Source of the DNA: Actinophytocola algeriensis
GTDB taxonomy: Bacteria > Actinomycetota > Actinomycetes > Mycobacteriales > Pseudonocardiaceae
Assembly: GCF_014203735.1 (NCBI RefSeq)
Contig: NZ_JACHJQ010000003.1
Coordinates: 233,326-297,325 of the forward strand
Direction of reading: 5' to 3'
Length of the DNA: 64,000 nt
How positions within the stretch are numbered: position 1 is the first letter of the stretch; the number at the start of each line of letters is the position of its first letter. The notes beneath the pieces were generated by a model. It made no database searches, had not been told where the DNA came from, and saw only the letters and a program-made list of their open reading frames with translations. Of this stretch, positions 44,501 to 52,744 are shown piece by piece. Position numbers and translations under genes: made by a program.

Positions 44501-45655
44501 ATGGCTGTGCAGCTGATCACCGGGGGCCGGGTGGCGACGCCCGATGGCGTGCTCGACCCGGGCTGGGTCCTGGTCGACGACGGCAGGATCAGCTCGGTCG
44601 GTACCGGTGAGCCGCCCGTCCGGCCCGGCGCCACGGTGACCGACGCGTCCGGCAGCTGGGTCCTCCCCGGCTTCGTCGACATCCACTGCCACGGCGGTGG
44701 CGGTGCCGCGTTCACCAGCGCCGACCCCGCCGACGTGCGCCAGGTCGTCGACGCGCACACCGCCCACGGCACCACCACCATGCTCGCGAGCCTCGTCACG
44801 CGGCCCGTCCCCGAACTGGTCGAGCAGGTCGCGGCACTCGCCGACCTCGTCCAGGACGGGCTCGTCGCCGGCGTGCACCTCGAAGGGCCGTTCCTGTCCG
44901 CCGCCCGTTGCGGCGCCCACGACCCCGCGATCCTCCGCCCGCCGGACCCGGTCTCCGTCGACGCGCTGCTCGCCGCAGGCCGCGGCACCATCCGCATGGT
45001 CACCGTCGCGCCGGAGCTCGAAGGCGCCGTGCCCGCGGTGAAGCGGCTGGTCGACTCGGGTGTCATCGCCGCGATCGGGCACACCGACGCGCTCGCCGAG
45101 GACGTCGTCCCGGCCGTCGACGCGGGCGCGAGCGTCGCGACGCACCTGTTCAACGGCATGCGCCCGCTGCACCACCGCGAACCCGGTCCCATCGGCGTGC
45201 TGCTCGACGACGAACGCGTGACCGTCGAGCTGATCTGCGACCTCGTCCACCTGCACCCGACCGTCGTGCGGCTCGCCGCGCGGCACGCGGGCGCGGGCCG
45301 GACCGTGCTCATCACCGACGCCATCGCCGCCGCGGCCGCGGGCGACGGGGTCTACGACATCGGCGGGCTCGAGGTGAACGTGACCGACGGCGTGCCGACG
45401 CTCGCGGGCGGCGGCTCGCTCGCGGGCAGCACGCTCACCATGGACGCCGCGTTCCGCAACCTCGTGCAGAGCTGCGGGCTCGGCGTGCTGGACGCGGTCG
45501 CGGCCGCCGCCACCCGGCCCGCGGAGTTGCTCGGTCTCGGCAACGTGACCGGCAGGCTCGCCGCGGGGTACGCCGCCGACGTGGTGCTGCTGGACGACGC
45601 GCTGCACCCGAAATCCGTCATGCGGCGCGGGGAGTGGGTACCGTCCGTGTCGTGA
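44501..45655 (+). CDS. nagA: N-acetylglucosamine-6-phosphate deacetylase
   Basis: NagA removes acetate from GlcNAc-6-phosphate, feeding amino sugars into glycolysis or cell-wall synthesis. The 384-residue amidohydrolase starts MAVQLITGGRVATPDGVLDP. Metal and substrate residues are visible: DIHCHGGGG (His62, His64), GVHLEGPFLS (Glu near 128), IGHTDA (His near 194), THLFNGMRPLHH and LITDAIAA (Asp near 272). The upstream DasR-type site and GAGGGGTGAGG ribosome-binding region support controlled expression. The stop overlaps the small downstream gene (GTGA). Confidence 0.95.
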   Translation: MAVQLITGGRVATPDGVLDPGWVLVDDGRISSVGTGEPPVRPGATVTDASGSWVLPGFVDIHCHGGGGAAFTSADPADVRQVVDAHTAHGTTTMLASLVTRPVPELVEQVAALADLVQDGLVAGVHLEGPFLSAARCGAHDPAILRPPDPVSVDALLAAGRGTIRMVTVAPELEGAVPAVKRLVDSGVIAAIGHTDALAEDVVPAVDAGASVATHLFNGMRPLHHREPGPIGVLLDDERVTVELICDLVHLHPTVVRLAARHAGAGRTVLITDAIAAAAAGDGVYDIGGLEVNVTDGVPTLAGGGSLAGSTLTMDAAFRNLVQSCGLGVLDAVAAAATRPAELLGLGNVTGRLAAGYAADVVLLDDALHPKSVMRRGEWVPSVS

Positions 45656-45918
45656 GCGCTGACGACCCCGAACGCCTCCTCTCCGAAGCCCTGCGCGCAC
45701 AGGCGACCCGTGCCCCCGCGGACACGTCGCCGGTGGGCTACGGGTTGCTGTCCGGCAGCGAGTTCGCCGGCCTCACCCCGGCGGCGCCGGCGGCCGAGTC
45801 GGCGACGACGCGGCTCGCCGAGGTCTCCCGGCAGATCCCCGCGGTGCTCATCCTGCTGTTGTCGCTGGTCCTGGGCCTGGCGGCGGGCGCGGTCGTCGGG
45901 CTGCTGACGCTCTTATAA
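45652..45918 (+). CDS. Small membrane protein coupled to nagA
   Basis: This 88-residue protein (MSADDPERLLSEALRAQATR) has a single C-terminal transmembrane helix (QIPAVLILLLSLVLGLAAGA). Its GTG overlaps the nagA TGA, which implies translational coupling and membership of the GlcNAc regulon. The N-terminal ~60 residues are polar with a GYGLLSGSEFAGL motif and would be cytosolic. I know no named family or function. Confidence 0.65.
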   Translation: MSADDPERLLSEALRAQATRAPADTSPVGYGLLSGSEFAGLTPAAPAAESATTRLAEVSRQIPAVLILLLSLVLGLAAGAVVGLLTLL

Positions 45919-45951
45919 GACACACAGAGTGCACGCGTACCCTTCGTTGGC

Positions 45952-46656
45952 GTGACGATCGCCGCCGCCACCGTGCACACAATGTCCTTTTTGCCCTCCT
46001 GGCTCGACCCGGAGGTCATCCTGCGTGGCATGGGCGGCTGGGCACTCGCCGTGCTGTGCCTGATCATCTTCGCGGAGTGCGGCCTGCTGGTCGGCTTCTT
46101 CCTGCCCGGGGACTCGTTGCTGTTCGTGGCGGGCCTGTTCGTGGCGACCGGGGCGATCGCGACACCCCTGTGGCTGGTGTGCGTGCTGGTGACGGTGTGC
46201 GCGTTCGTGGGCAACGTGTGCGGTTACTGGATCGGCGCGAAGGCGGGGCCCGCGCTGTTCAGCAAGCCGAACTCCAAGCTGTTCAAGAAGGAGTACGTCG
46301 ACAAGACGCACGAGTTCTTCGACAAGTACGGCGCGCGGGCCATCGTCATGGCGCGGTTCGTGCCGATCGTGCGGACGTTCATCACCGCGATGGCCGGTGT
46401 CGGGCGCATGGACGCGAAGAAGTACTTCACGTACTCCGCGATCGGTGGCGTCGCGTGGGCGGCCGGCCTGACGGTCCTCGGTTACTTCCTCGGTGAGATC
46501 CCGTTCGTGGAGAAGAACATCGAGGCGATGCTGATCCTGATCGTGCTGCTCTCGGTCGTCCCGATCATCATCGAGGTGATCAAGGCGCGCCGCGAGAAGA
46601 AGCGGCTGCCGGAGGCGAGCGCGGACGCGGCAACGGAGATCATCGAGCGGATCTGA
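45952..46656 (+). CDS. DedA family membrane protein (copy 1)
   Basis: DedA/VTT proteins are polytopic membrane proteins, several of which transport lipids such as undecaprenyl phosphate or phosphatidylethanolamine. The 234-residue protein starts with GTG. The conserved features are FAECGLLVGFFLPGDSLLF near the N terminus, GNVCGYWIGAKAG, and the R-x3-P-hairpin region MARFVPIVRTFITAMAGVGR, followed by GGVAWAAGLTVLGYFLG. A second DedA gene lies at 49576. It is followed by a strong terminator at 46674. Confidence 0.9.
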   Translation: MTIAAATVHTMSFLPSWLDPEVILRGMGGWALAVLCLIIFAECGLLVGFFLPGDSLLFVAGLFVATGAIATPLWLVCVLVTVCAFVGNVCGYWIGAKAGPALFSKPNSKLFKKEYVDKTHEFFDKYGARAIVMARFVPIVRTFITAMAGVGRMDAKKYFTYSAIGGVAWAAGLTVLGYFLGEIPFVEKNIEAMLILIVLLSVVPIIIEVIKARREKKRLPEASADAATEIIERI

Positions 46657-46673
46657 CCCGAGACCCGGCCATG

Positions 46674-46706
46674 AGGCGGCTTGCCGACACCGGCGAGCCG
46701 CCTTTT
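46674..46706 (+). terminator. Rho-independent terminator after DedA copy 1
   Basis: AGGCGGCT-TGCCG-ACAC-CGGCG-AGCCGCCT forms a nearly continuous 13-bp stem with a 4-base loop, followed by TTTT. It could also block transcription arriving from the type-1 arm at 46822, giving about a 115-base RNA there. Confidence 0.8.
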
Positions 46707-46760
46707 GTCTGCGTCCACCTCGGGCCAACGAAGCCACATCCGAACAGAACGCCCAGCTCA

Positions 46761-46963
46761 GCTCGCGCGCGCGTTTACCCAACCCCCACCCGATCCCGGG
46801 GGCGTCCCGCCGTGCCAGTCTACCAGTGGGGGCCGGGAGTCGCTGAGGATTTGGGTCGGCTGTGGATAACTGGTGCGGCTGTGGACAACTTCGCGGTTCT
46901 GTCGGTGCTCGTCGTTACGCTGGAATCCGGGGGCCGGAGGCCGACCGAGGTTGACCAGGTCGG
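46761..46963. repeat. Composite intergenic cassette region 6
   Basis: To the left, on the minus strand, lie TAGACT (46822-46817), the G-tract (46797-46778) and the CG run (46773-46764). The centre has DnaA boxes TGTGGATAA (46861-46869) and TGTGGACAA (46880-46888) with 19-bp period. To the right is CTGTCGGTG-N8-TACGCT (46899-46921), only 27 bp from the box, then GGGGGCCGGAGGCC. Positions 46761-46830 are identical to 27171-27240. There is no gene. Confidence 0.8.
46899..46921 (+). promoter_or_regulatory. RecA-NDp/PafBC-type promoter, rightward
   Basis: CTGTCGGTG, eight bases, TACGCTGG. It lies 27 bp from the DnaA box, as in the 5244 copy. A start near 46928 would read antisense into the 3' end of the FAD-linked oxidase gene (stop at 46964). 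Confidence 0.6.
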
Positions 46964-48352
46964 CTAGGTCGGCATTGAGAACATCGAGCCCGGGTTGAAG
47001 ACGTTGTCCGGGTCCAGGGCCGCCTTGATCGCGCGGTGGGTGCGCATCGCGATCGGGCCGATTTCCTTCTCCAGCCAGTCGCGTTTGATCTTGCCGATGC
47101 CGTGTTCGCCCGTGACCGTGCCGCCCAGGGCGAGGCCCACGGCCAGGATGTCGTTGAACGCCACCGTGGCGCGCGCGAACTCGTCCTCCGACGTCGGGTC
47201 GTAGACGATCGTCGGGTGCATGTTGCCGTCGCCCGCGTGGCCGACGACCGCGACGCGCAGCCGCACCTCCGCCGCGATTCGTTCGCACGCCGCGATCAGC
47301 TCCGCGATGCGGGTCCTCGGGACGCAGACGTCGTCGGTCATCCACGCGCCGTAGACCTCCAGCGCGGTCAGCACCGCCCGGCGCGCGGCCAGCAGCATCT
47401 GGCCCTCCGCCAGGTCGAACGTCGAGTGCACCAGGTCGGCGCCGACGTCCTCGCACACCTGCTCGATCGCGCGCAGTTCCTGCCGTGCCGCCTCACCGCC
47501 GGAGTCCGACTGGCAGATCAGCAGCGCGGCACAACCGGCACCCGCGCCCAGTTCCGTCTTCAGGTGCGCCTCGACCGCCGCGATCGACGTGGCGTCCATG
47601 ATCTCCATCAGCGAGGGGACGATGCCCTCGCGCACGATGCGGCTCACCGCCTCGCCCGCGGTCTCCACCGCCGAGAACGCCGCCACCATCGTGCCCGGCG
47701 CCTGTGGCAGCGGGCGCAGCGCGAGCGTCGCCTGCGTGATCACGCCGAGCGTGCCTTCGCTGCCGATGAACAGTTTCGTCAGGTCGTAGCCCGCGACGCC
47801 CTTCACCGTGCGGCGACCGGTCTTGAGCAGTTCGCCGTCCGCGAGCACCACTTCCAGGCCCAGCACGGAGTCCGTCGTCACGCCGTACTTCACACAGCAC
47901 AGGCCGCCCGCGTTCGTGGACAGGTTGCCGCCGATCGTGCACCAGTCGTAGCTCGACGGGTCCGGCGGGTAGAACAGCCCGTGCTTCTCCACCGCCCCGC
48001 GCAGGTCCAGGTTGACCACCCCCGGCTGCACCACCGCGAGCCGGTTGTCGGCGTCGATCTCGACGATCTCGTTCATCTTGGTCATCGCGAGCACGACGCA
48101 GCCCTCGATCGCGTTCGCCGCGCCCGACAGGCCGCTGCCCGCGCCTCTCGGCACGATCGGCACGCCTGCGGCAGCGCATGCGCGGACCACGGCCTGCACC
48201 TCCGTCGCGGCCTTCGGCAGCACGACCGCGAGCGGGGCGCCGTGCGGCGCCAGCGGCATCATGTCGCGCCGGTAACTCTCAGTGACGTCGGCGTCAACGA
48301 GCACCGCGCCGTCACCCACAGCGGTACGGAGCTCGTCCAGGAGAGTGCTCAC
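46964..48352 (-). CDS. FAD-linked oxidase (GlcD/D-lactate dehydrogenase-like)
   Basis: This 462-residue flavoprotein of the VAO/PCMH family begins MSTLLDELRTAVGDGAVLVD. The FAD-binding region has VPIVPRGAGSGLSGAANAIE and TIGGNLSTNAGGLCCVKYGV, then GSEGTLGVITQATLALRP. The C-terminal GHAGDGNMHPTIVYDP and GTVTGEHGIGKIKRDWLEKE are typical of glycolate oxidase subunit GlcD and D-lactate dehydrogenases. No GlcE or GlcF partner is nearby, so it may act alone on a 2-hydroxy acid. The 3' end faces cassette region 6. Confidence 0.92.
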   Translation of the reverse strand: MSTLLDELRTAVGDGAVLVDADVTESYRRDMMPLAPHGAPLAVVLPKAATEVQAVVRACAAAGVPIVPRGAGSGLSGAANAIEGCVVLAMTKMNEIVEIDADNRLAVVQPGVVNLDLRGAVEKHGLFYPPDPSSYDWCTIGGNLSTNAGGLCCVKYGVTTDSVLGLEVVLADGELLKTGRRTVKGVAGYDLTKLFIGSEGTLGVITQATLALRPLPQAPGTMVAAFSAVETAGEAVSRIVREGIVPSLMEIMDATSIAAVEAHLKTELGAGAGCAALLICQSDSGGEAARQELRAIEQVCEDVGADLVHSTFDLAEGQMLLAARRAVLTALEVYGAWMTDDVCVPRTRIAELIAACERIAAEVRLRVAVVGHAGDGNMHPTIVYDPTSEDEFARATVAFNDILAVGLALGGTVTGEHGIGKIKRDWLEKEIGPIAMRTHRAIKAALDPDNVFNPGSMFSMPT

Positions 48353-48534
48353 ACCTCAACCGTAACCGTTTTCGAGGGGAATTCGAGTCCCTCTCGACCA
48401 ACACTCGACCGACACGAAGAGCGACACCAAACCGAGATCACGGTGTACGACTTTTGATGGTTCGGACCAGTACGTCGATCATTTACAGTGGTTGATACGT
48501 CAATGTCGACGGTTCACGGAGGGGCGGGGGTGCG

Positions 48535-49500
48535 ATGACGCGGCCGGCGGTGCCCACGAGCCCGAGCGTGCAGAGCCGGGCGCTGGCACAACTCCTCATG
48601 AGCGGGCTTCGACCGATCGGCGACCGGCTGCGGATCACCGCGTGGCCGCACCTGCGGGTCGTGCGCGACATGTTCGACACCGTCGGGCTCGCCCCGATGC
48701 CCCGCGGCTCCCGGGTCAGGCCGGTTGCGGACGGTGACGTCCGCGGCCTGTGGATCACTGGCCGCAATACCGATCAGGCGAACGGCGTGGTGCTCTACCT
48801 GCACGGCGGCGGCTTCGTGTTCGGCTCGCAGCGCACCCACAAACACCTGGTCGCGGCGCTGTCCGCGGCGACAGGGCGGCCCGCGTTCCTGGTGGACTAC
48901 CGCCGCGCGCCGGAGCACCCGTTCCCCGCGGCGGCCGACGACGCACTGGCCGGGTACCGCTGGCTGCTGCGCACCGGCCACGCCCCCGAGTCGATCACGG
49001 TCATGGGCGACTCCGCGGGTGGTCACCTCGTCGCCGGCCTGCTCGCCGACCTGTCGCGGCGCAGGCTGCCGATGCCTGCCGCGGCGGTCATGTTCTCGCC
49101 GTTCCTGGACCTGACCTGCGCGGAGCTGGCCGACCGGGACCGGGTGCGGCGCGACCCGTTCGTGCCGCCGCAGCGGGCGATGGAGTGTGGCCGGACGTAC
49201 GCGGGCGAGTACGCGCTCACGCACAGCAGGCTGAACGTGCTGAAGGCGAACAAGCGGCGCTGGCCGCCGGTGCTGATCCAGGTCGGCGACACCGAGTGCC
49301 TGCTGGGTGACTCGGAACGGATGGCGGAGAGCATCCGGGCCGCGGGCGTCCACTGTGAACTGCAGGTGTGGCCGGGTCAGGTGCACGTCTTCCCGGCGTT
49401 CTACCCGCTGCTCCCGGAGGGCAGGACGGCGATCTCCTACGTCGGTGGGTTCGTCCGCGAACTGGCCGCTGACCAGGGCGTGATCGCGACCGCCAGTTGA
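48535..49500 (+). CDS. Alpha/beta hydrolase, hormone-sensitive lipase family
   Basis: This 321-residue esterase/lipase starts with ATG after GGAGGGGCGGGGG. The HSL oxyanion motif is YLHGGGFVFGS, the nucleophile is Ser160 in VMGDSAGGHL, the acid is Asp252 in QVGDTECLLGDS, and the base is His284 in PGQVHVFPAF. The complete triad indicates an active enzyme on short acyl esters. There is no signal peptide. It is followed 75 bp later by a DedA gene. The wide 48353-48534 gap is its likely promoter region and that of the divergent FAD oxidase. Confidence 0.9.
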   Translation: MTRPAVPTSPSVQSRALAQLLMSGLRPIGDRLRITAWPHLRVVRDMFDTVGLAPMPRGSRVRPVADGDVRGLWITGRNTDQANGVVLYLHGGGFVFGSQRTHKHLVAALSAATGRPAFLVDYRRAPEHPFPAAADDALAGYRWLLRTGHAPESITVMGDSAGGHLVAGLLADLSRRRLPMPAAAVMFSPFLDLTCAELADRDRVRRDPFVPPQRAMECGRTYAGEYALTHSRLNVLKANKRRWPPVLIQVGDTECLLGDSERMAESIRAAGVHCELQVWPGQVHVFPAFYPLLPEGRTAISYVGGFVRELAADQGVIATAS

Positions 49501-49575
49501 CCGGCCGGTGGAGATCCGGCGAACTCGGGAACGTTCGCGGGATGGCGGCGCACCCGGACACGTAGGCTGCGTGTC

Positions 49576-50232
49576 GTGAGTGTGGCAACCGGTGTTCTCG
49601 AATCCGCCGGACCCGTCATGGTGTGGATCATCGTGCTCGGGTTCGTGTTCACCGAGTGCGCGTTCATCGTCGGTCTGTTCCTGCCCGGCGACTCGCTGCT
49701 GTTCGCGGCGGGTGTCGTGCTGGCGGAACACGACGGCGAGTTCCACGCGTGGGCCCTGTCGGCGGCCGCGATGCTGACCGCGGTGATCGGCAACATGGTC
49801 GGCTACTACATCGGCCACAAGGCGGGGCACACGATCATCGCGCGACGCGGTGGGCGCGTGCTGAACCTCGAGAACCTCGACAAGGCAAGGGAGTTCCTCG
49901 ACCGGCGCGGCTTCTGGGCGATCGTGCTGGCGCGGTGGATCCCGTGGATCCGCACGCTCGCGCCGCTGATCGCGGGCGCGGCCAAGATGGACAAGCGCAG
50001 GTTCGTGCTGGCCACGACGATCGGCGGGCTGGCGTGGGTGCCGACGCTGGTGCTGCTCGGGTACTACGGTGCCGGGCTGCTGGAGCACATGCCGTGGCTG
50101 AAGGCGGTCGCGCTGTGGGGCAGCATCGCGTTCTTCGTGTTCGGGACCGCCTACGGCGTGATCCGCTACCGGCAGGAGATGCACAAGCCGCCGGTGGAAG
50201 CCACCGTGACGGCAGGCTCGGTGTCGGACTGA
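49576..50232 (+). CDS. DedA family membrane protein (copy 2)
   Basis: This 218-residue protein starts with GTG (MSVATGVLESAGPVMVWIIV). It has the same blocks as copy 1: FTECAFIVGLFLPGDSLLFA, GNMVGYYIGHKAG, RRGFWAIVLARWIPWIRTLA and GGLAWVPTLVLLGYYGAG. Here the hairpin motif has an extra Trp-Ile and the overall similarity to copy 1 is moderate, so they are old paralogues. It is a probable lipid transporter of the VTT superfamily. It is convergent with the VOC gene at 50260. Confidence 0.9.
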   Translation: MSVATGVLESAGPVMVWIIVLGFVFTECAFIVGLFLPGDSLLFAAGVVLAEHDGEFHAWALSAAAMLTAVIGNMVGYYIGHKAGHTIIARRGGRVLNLENLDKAREFLDRRGFWAIVLARWIPWIRTLAPLIAGAAKMDKRRFVLATTIGGLAWVPTLVLLGYYGAGLLEHMPWLKAVALWGSIAFFVFGTAYGVIRYRQEMHKPPVEATVTAGSVSD

Positions 50233-50259
50233 CGCCGCTCACCTACGAGGGCGGACAGC

Positions 50260-50670
50260 TCAGTCTTCGCGGGCCCACAGGACCAGCTGGATGCCGTCCG
50301 GGTCGCGCAGGGAGATGACTTCCGTGCCCGGGGCCGTGTGCTCCTCCGTTATCGGGGAGAACGTCACGCCGTGCTCTGTGAGGCGGTCGGTCCACTCGCG
50401 GAGGCAGGTGCGGTTCGGCACGGAGAAGGTCAGGTGGTCGAGGCCTGGCCTGCGCTCGTCGAACAGGGAGTACTCGGACACCGGGTGCTGTACGAGCGTG
50501 AGCGTGATGCCGAACCCCGGGCCGCGCAGGAAAGCCTTGCGCATCCCGGTCGGGTGGTCGTCATCGCAGCCGATTGACTCGAACCCCAGCACCCGCTCGT
50601 ACCACGGGACACTGCGATCCACGTCGGTGACGGTCAGGGCGACGTGGTGAACACCGGTCAACGTGGGCAT
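50260..50670 (-). CDS. VOC (glyoxalase/bleomycin resistance/dioxygenase) family protein
   Basis: This 136-residue protein (MPTLTGVHHVALTVTDVDRS) has two beta-alpha-beta-beta-beta units, as in glyoxalase I-type proteins. Metal-type residues are His9 in GVHHVAL, Glu in the middle (RRPGLDHLTFSVPN) and the C-terminal SLRDPDGIQLVLW. Family members range from lyases to antibiotic-binding proteins; the activity here is undetermined. ATG 50670 gives the usual length. It is a single gene between the DedA and SDR genes. Confidence 0.85.
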   Translation of the reverse strand: MPTLTGVHHVALTVTDVDRSVPWYERVLGFESIGCDDDHPTGMRKAFLRGPGFGITLTLVQHPVSEYSLFDERRPGLDHLTFSVPNRTCLREWTDRLTEHGVTFSPITEEHTAPGTEVISLRDPDGIQLVLWARED

Positions 50671-50776
50671 CAGAGTCCTTCCCGACCCAAGCGGAGGCGG
50701 GCCGACTCCGCCATACTGCCGCAGGGGTCCGGCAAAACCCGCGCCGTTATCGGATCTTCTGCAGGCCGATATCCGG

Positions 50777-51520
50777 TCAGTAGCCGCCGCTGATCGGCAG
50801 AGTGGCACCCGTCACGAACGACGCGGCGTCGGACAGCAGCCACACGACGCCTTCCGCGATTTCCGACGGTTCCCCCGCGCGTTTCATCGGAATCATGGGC
50901 GCCCGCTCGGCGGGCCGGTTCGGGAGACCGGCCGCCGCGTGCAGGTCTGTGTGGACCAGGCCAGGCGCCACCGCGTTCACCCGCACGCCTTCGGCCGCCA
51001 CCTCCTGCGCGAGACCGTAGGTCATGGACTCCACCGCCGCCTTGCTCGCCGCGTAGTGGACCCACTCGCCGGGGGACCCCCGGCCCGCGGCCGTCGACGA
51101 CACGTTCACGATCGCGCCGCCGCTCCCGCCGTGGCGGGTCGACAGCCGTCGCACCGCCTCCCGGTTGCACAGGAACACCCCCATCACGTTCACGTCCAGC
51201 ACGCGCCGCACCGTGGCCGCGTCCTGCTCGTCCAGTCGCCCAGGGGTGTTACCCGTGATGCCCGCGTTGCACACCACGCCGGCCAGTGGACCCAGCGTCG
51301 CCGCCGAGTCGAACAGCCGCCGCACGTCGGCCTCGTCGGCGACGTCGCCCGCGACCGCAAGCGCTTGCGCGCCCACTGCCTCGCAGGATGCGACCACGCC
51401 GCGCGCCGCGTCGTGGTCGCCCGCGTAGCCGATCGCCACGGCGTACCCGCGCTGGGCGAGCTGCCGGGCCACTGCCGCTCCGATGCCCCGGCTCCCGCCG
51501 GTCACGATCACTACAGACAC
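50777..51520 (-). CDS. Short-chain dehydrogenase/reductase
   Basis: This 247-residue classical SDR starts with GTG (MSVVIVTGGSRGIGAAVARQ). It shows the TGxxxGIG cofactor loop, the NAG motif in VVCNAGITGNTP, catalytic Ser in IVNVSSTAAGRGSPG, Tyr-x3-Lys in HYAASKAAVES, and a C-terminal ASFVTGATLPISGGY. It is close in pattern to 3-oxoacyl-ACP reductase or glucose dehydrogenase-like SDRs, with no way to name the substrate. It lies 9 bp downstream of the GH76 gene, so the two are likely one transcript. Confidence 0.9.
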   Translation of the reverse strand: MSVVIVTGGSRGIGAAVARQLAQRGYAVAIGYAGDHDAARGVVASCEAVGAQALAVAGDVADEADVRRLFDSAATLGPLAGVVCNAGITGNTPGRLDEQDAATVRRVLDVNVMGVFLCNREAVRRLSTRHGGSGGAIVNVSSTAAGRGSPGEWVHYAASKAAVESMTYGLAQEVAAEGVRVNAVAPGLVHTDLHAAAGLPNRPAERAPMIPMKRAGEPSEIAEGVVWLLSDAASFVTGATLPISGGY

Positions 51521-51529
51521 GCGGGAAAC

Positions 51530-52666
51530 CTATCCGGCGGACCGCTCCAGCAGTGCCGCGGCTTCCAGCACCATCCACCCCGACAGCTGTACGGACAGGT
51601 CCCGTTCCACCCGCCGGTGCCCGGCCGCCCTCGGCACCTGCGCCGGCTGCGCCCACTCCGGACCGAACAGCGGTCCCGACCGTGCCAGTGCCCGGTTCCG
51701 CCACGCCGCCAGCGCCGAGCCGAGGACCAGGTCACGCGCGGTCGCCGTGGCCGGGGACGGGGGCAGCCGCAGCACCGCCTGTGCGAGGTACCTGGCGAGG
51801 ATGCCCGCGAACAGGCCGCCGTCCCCGCCACCACGCCCGCGCAGCACGTTGTCGTCGTTGAGGTGCGTGGCCACCGCGCGGATCGTCTGCTCGGCCCGCT
51901 CCACCCACACGCCCGACGTGTCGCCGTCGGCCAGCTCGACGCACGCGCCGATGTACACGCCCTGGCAGTAGGTGTAGATGACCCGGACGATGTCCTTGAT
52001 CGACCCGTCCGGCTCCACGTACACGCCGTCCCACAGCAGGCCGGTGGCCGGGTCGACCAGCACCTGCGACATCCACTCCGTCATGGACCGCGCGCGCTGG
52101 CGGTCCGCGCGCTGGCCGCCGCGGGTCGCCCAGCGGGTGAACAGGATCGCGGCGGGGCCGTTCGCGGGGACGTTCTTGAACATGTCCTTGCGCCGCCACC
52201 AGATGCCGCCGCCACCGTGGTCGGTCCACCCGGCCCGCAGCTGCGCGGCGATGGCGGTCATGGCCTTGGTGATCGGCACGTCCTCGCAGTCGCGCGCACG
52301 CATGAGCGCGAGGCCGAGCCATGCGATGTCGTCGTAGTAGTCGTTGGTCCAGGTGCCGAGGTTGCGCAGGCGCACGCCGCGGACGAGCCTGCGGATGGTG
52401 GCGGCGCGGGCGGCGTTCGGCTGCCGTTCCTGCGCGTCGACGAGGCAGTCCAGCAGGTGCGCCTGCCACCAGTAGTTCCAGTGGCCGTGCAGGCGGTTGC
52501 CGATCGACTGCGGCCAGCCCGCGACACCCAGCCGGGTGCCGGGCAGCGCCCACACCCGCCGCAGGTGCCGGGCCAGAACGGCACGTTCCGCGACGGCCGA
52601 CCGCGCCCCCCAGAGAGATGGCGAGCCTTCGGTTGTGCCGTCCGCATAGCCGGCCCGTTGCGTCAC
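51530..52666 (-). CDS. Glycoside hydrolase family 76 protein (alpha-1,6-mannanase-like)
   Basis: This ~378-residue protein has an (alpha/alpha)6 barrel. The catalytic Asp pair of GH76 is at residues 112-113 (NDYYDDIAWLGLAL). Other family blocks are GHWNYWWQAHLLDCLVDAQ, GGIWWRRKDMFKNVPANGPA and YTYCQGVYIGACVELA. GH76 enzymes cut alpha-1,6-mannan, as in lipomannan. No signal peptide is seen, so it may act in the cytosol. GTG 52666 is chosen because GTG 52723 would leave only about 20 bp to the divergent gene. A related gene lies near fba in mycobacteria. Confidence 0.8.
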   Translation of the reverse strand: MTQRAGYADGTTEGSPSLWGARSAVAERAVLARHLRRVWALPGTRLGVAGWPQSIGNRLHGHWNYWWQAHLLDCLVDAQERQPNAARAATIRRLVRGVRLRNLGTWTNDYYDDIAWLGLALMRARDCEDVPITKAMTAIAAQLRAGWTDHGGGGIWWRRKDMFKNVPANGPAAILFTRWATRGGQRADRQRARSMTEWMSQVLVDPATGLLWDGVYVEPDGSIKDIVRVIYTYCQGVYIGACVELADGDTSGVWVERAEQTIRAVATHLNDDNVLRGRGGGDGGLFAGILARYLAQAVLRLPPSPATATARDLVLGSALAAWRNRALARSGPLFGPEWAQPAQVPRAAGHRRVERDLSVQLSGWMVLEAAALLERSAG

Positions 52667-52744
52667 CTCTACATCGTGAGTGCTGAATCGGTTCCGATGT
52701 TTCCGCCAGGAGGGTGATGTCACCGTCCTGTGTCACAGTGGGCC

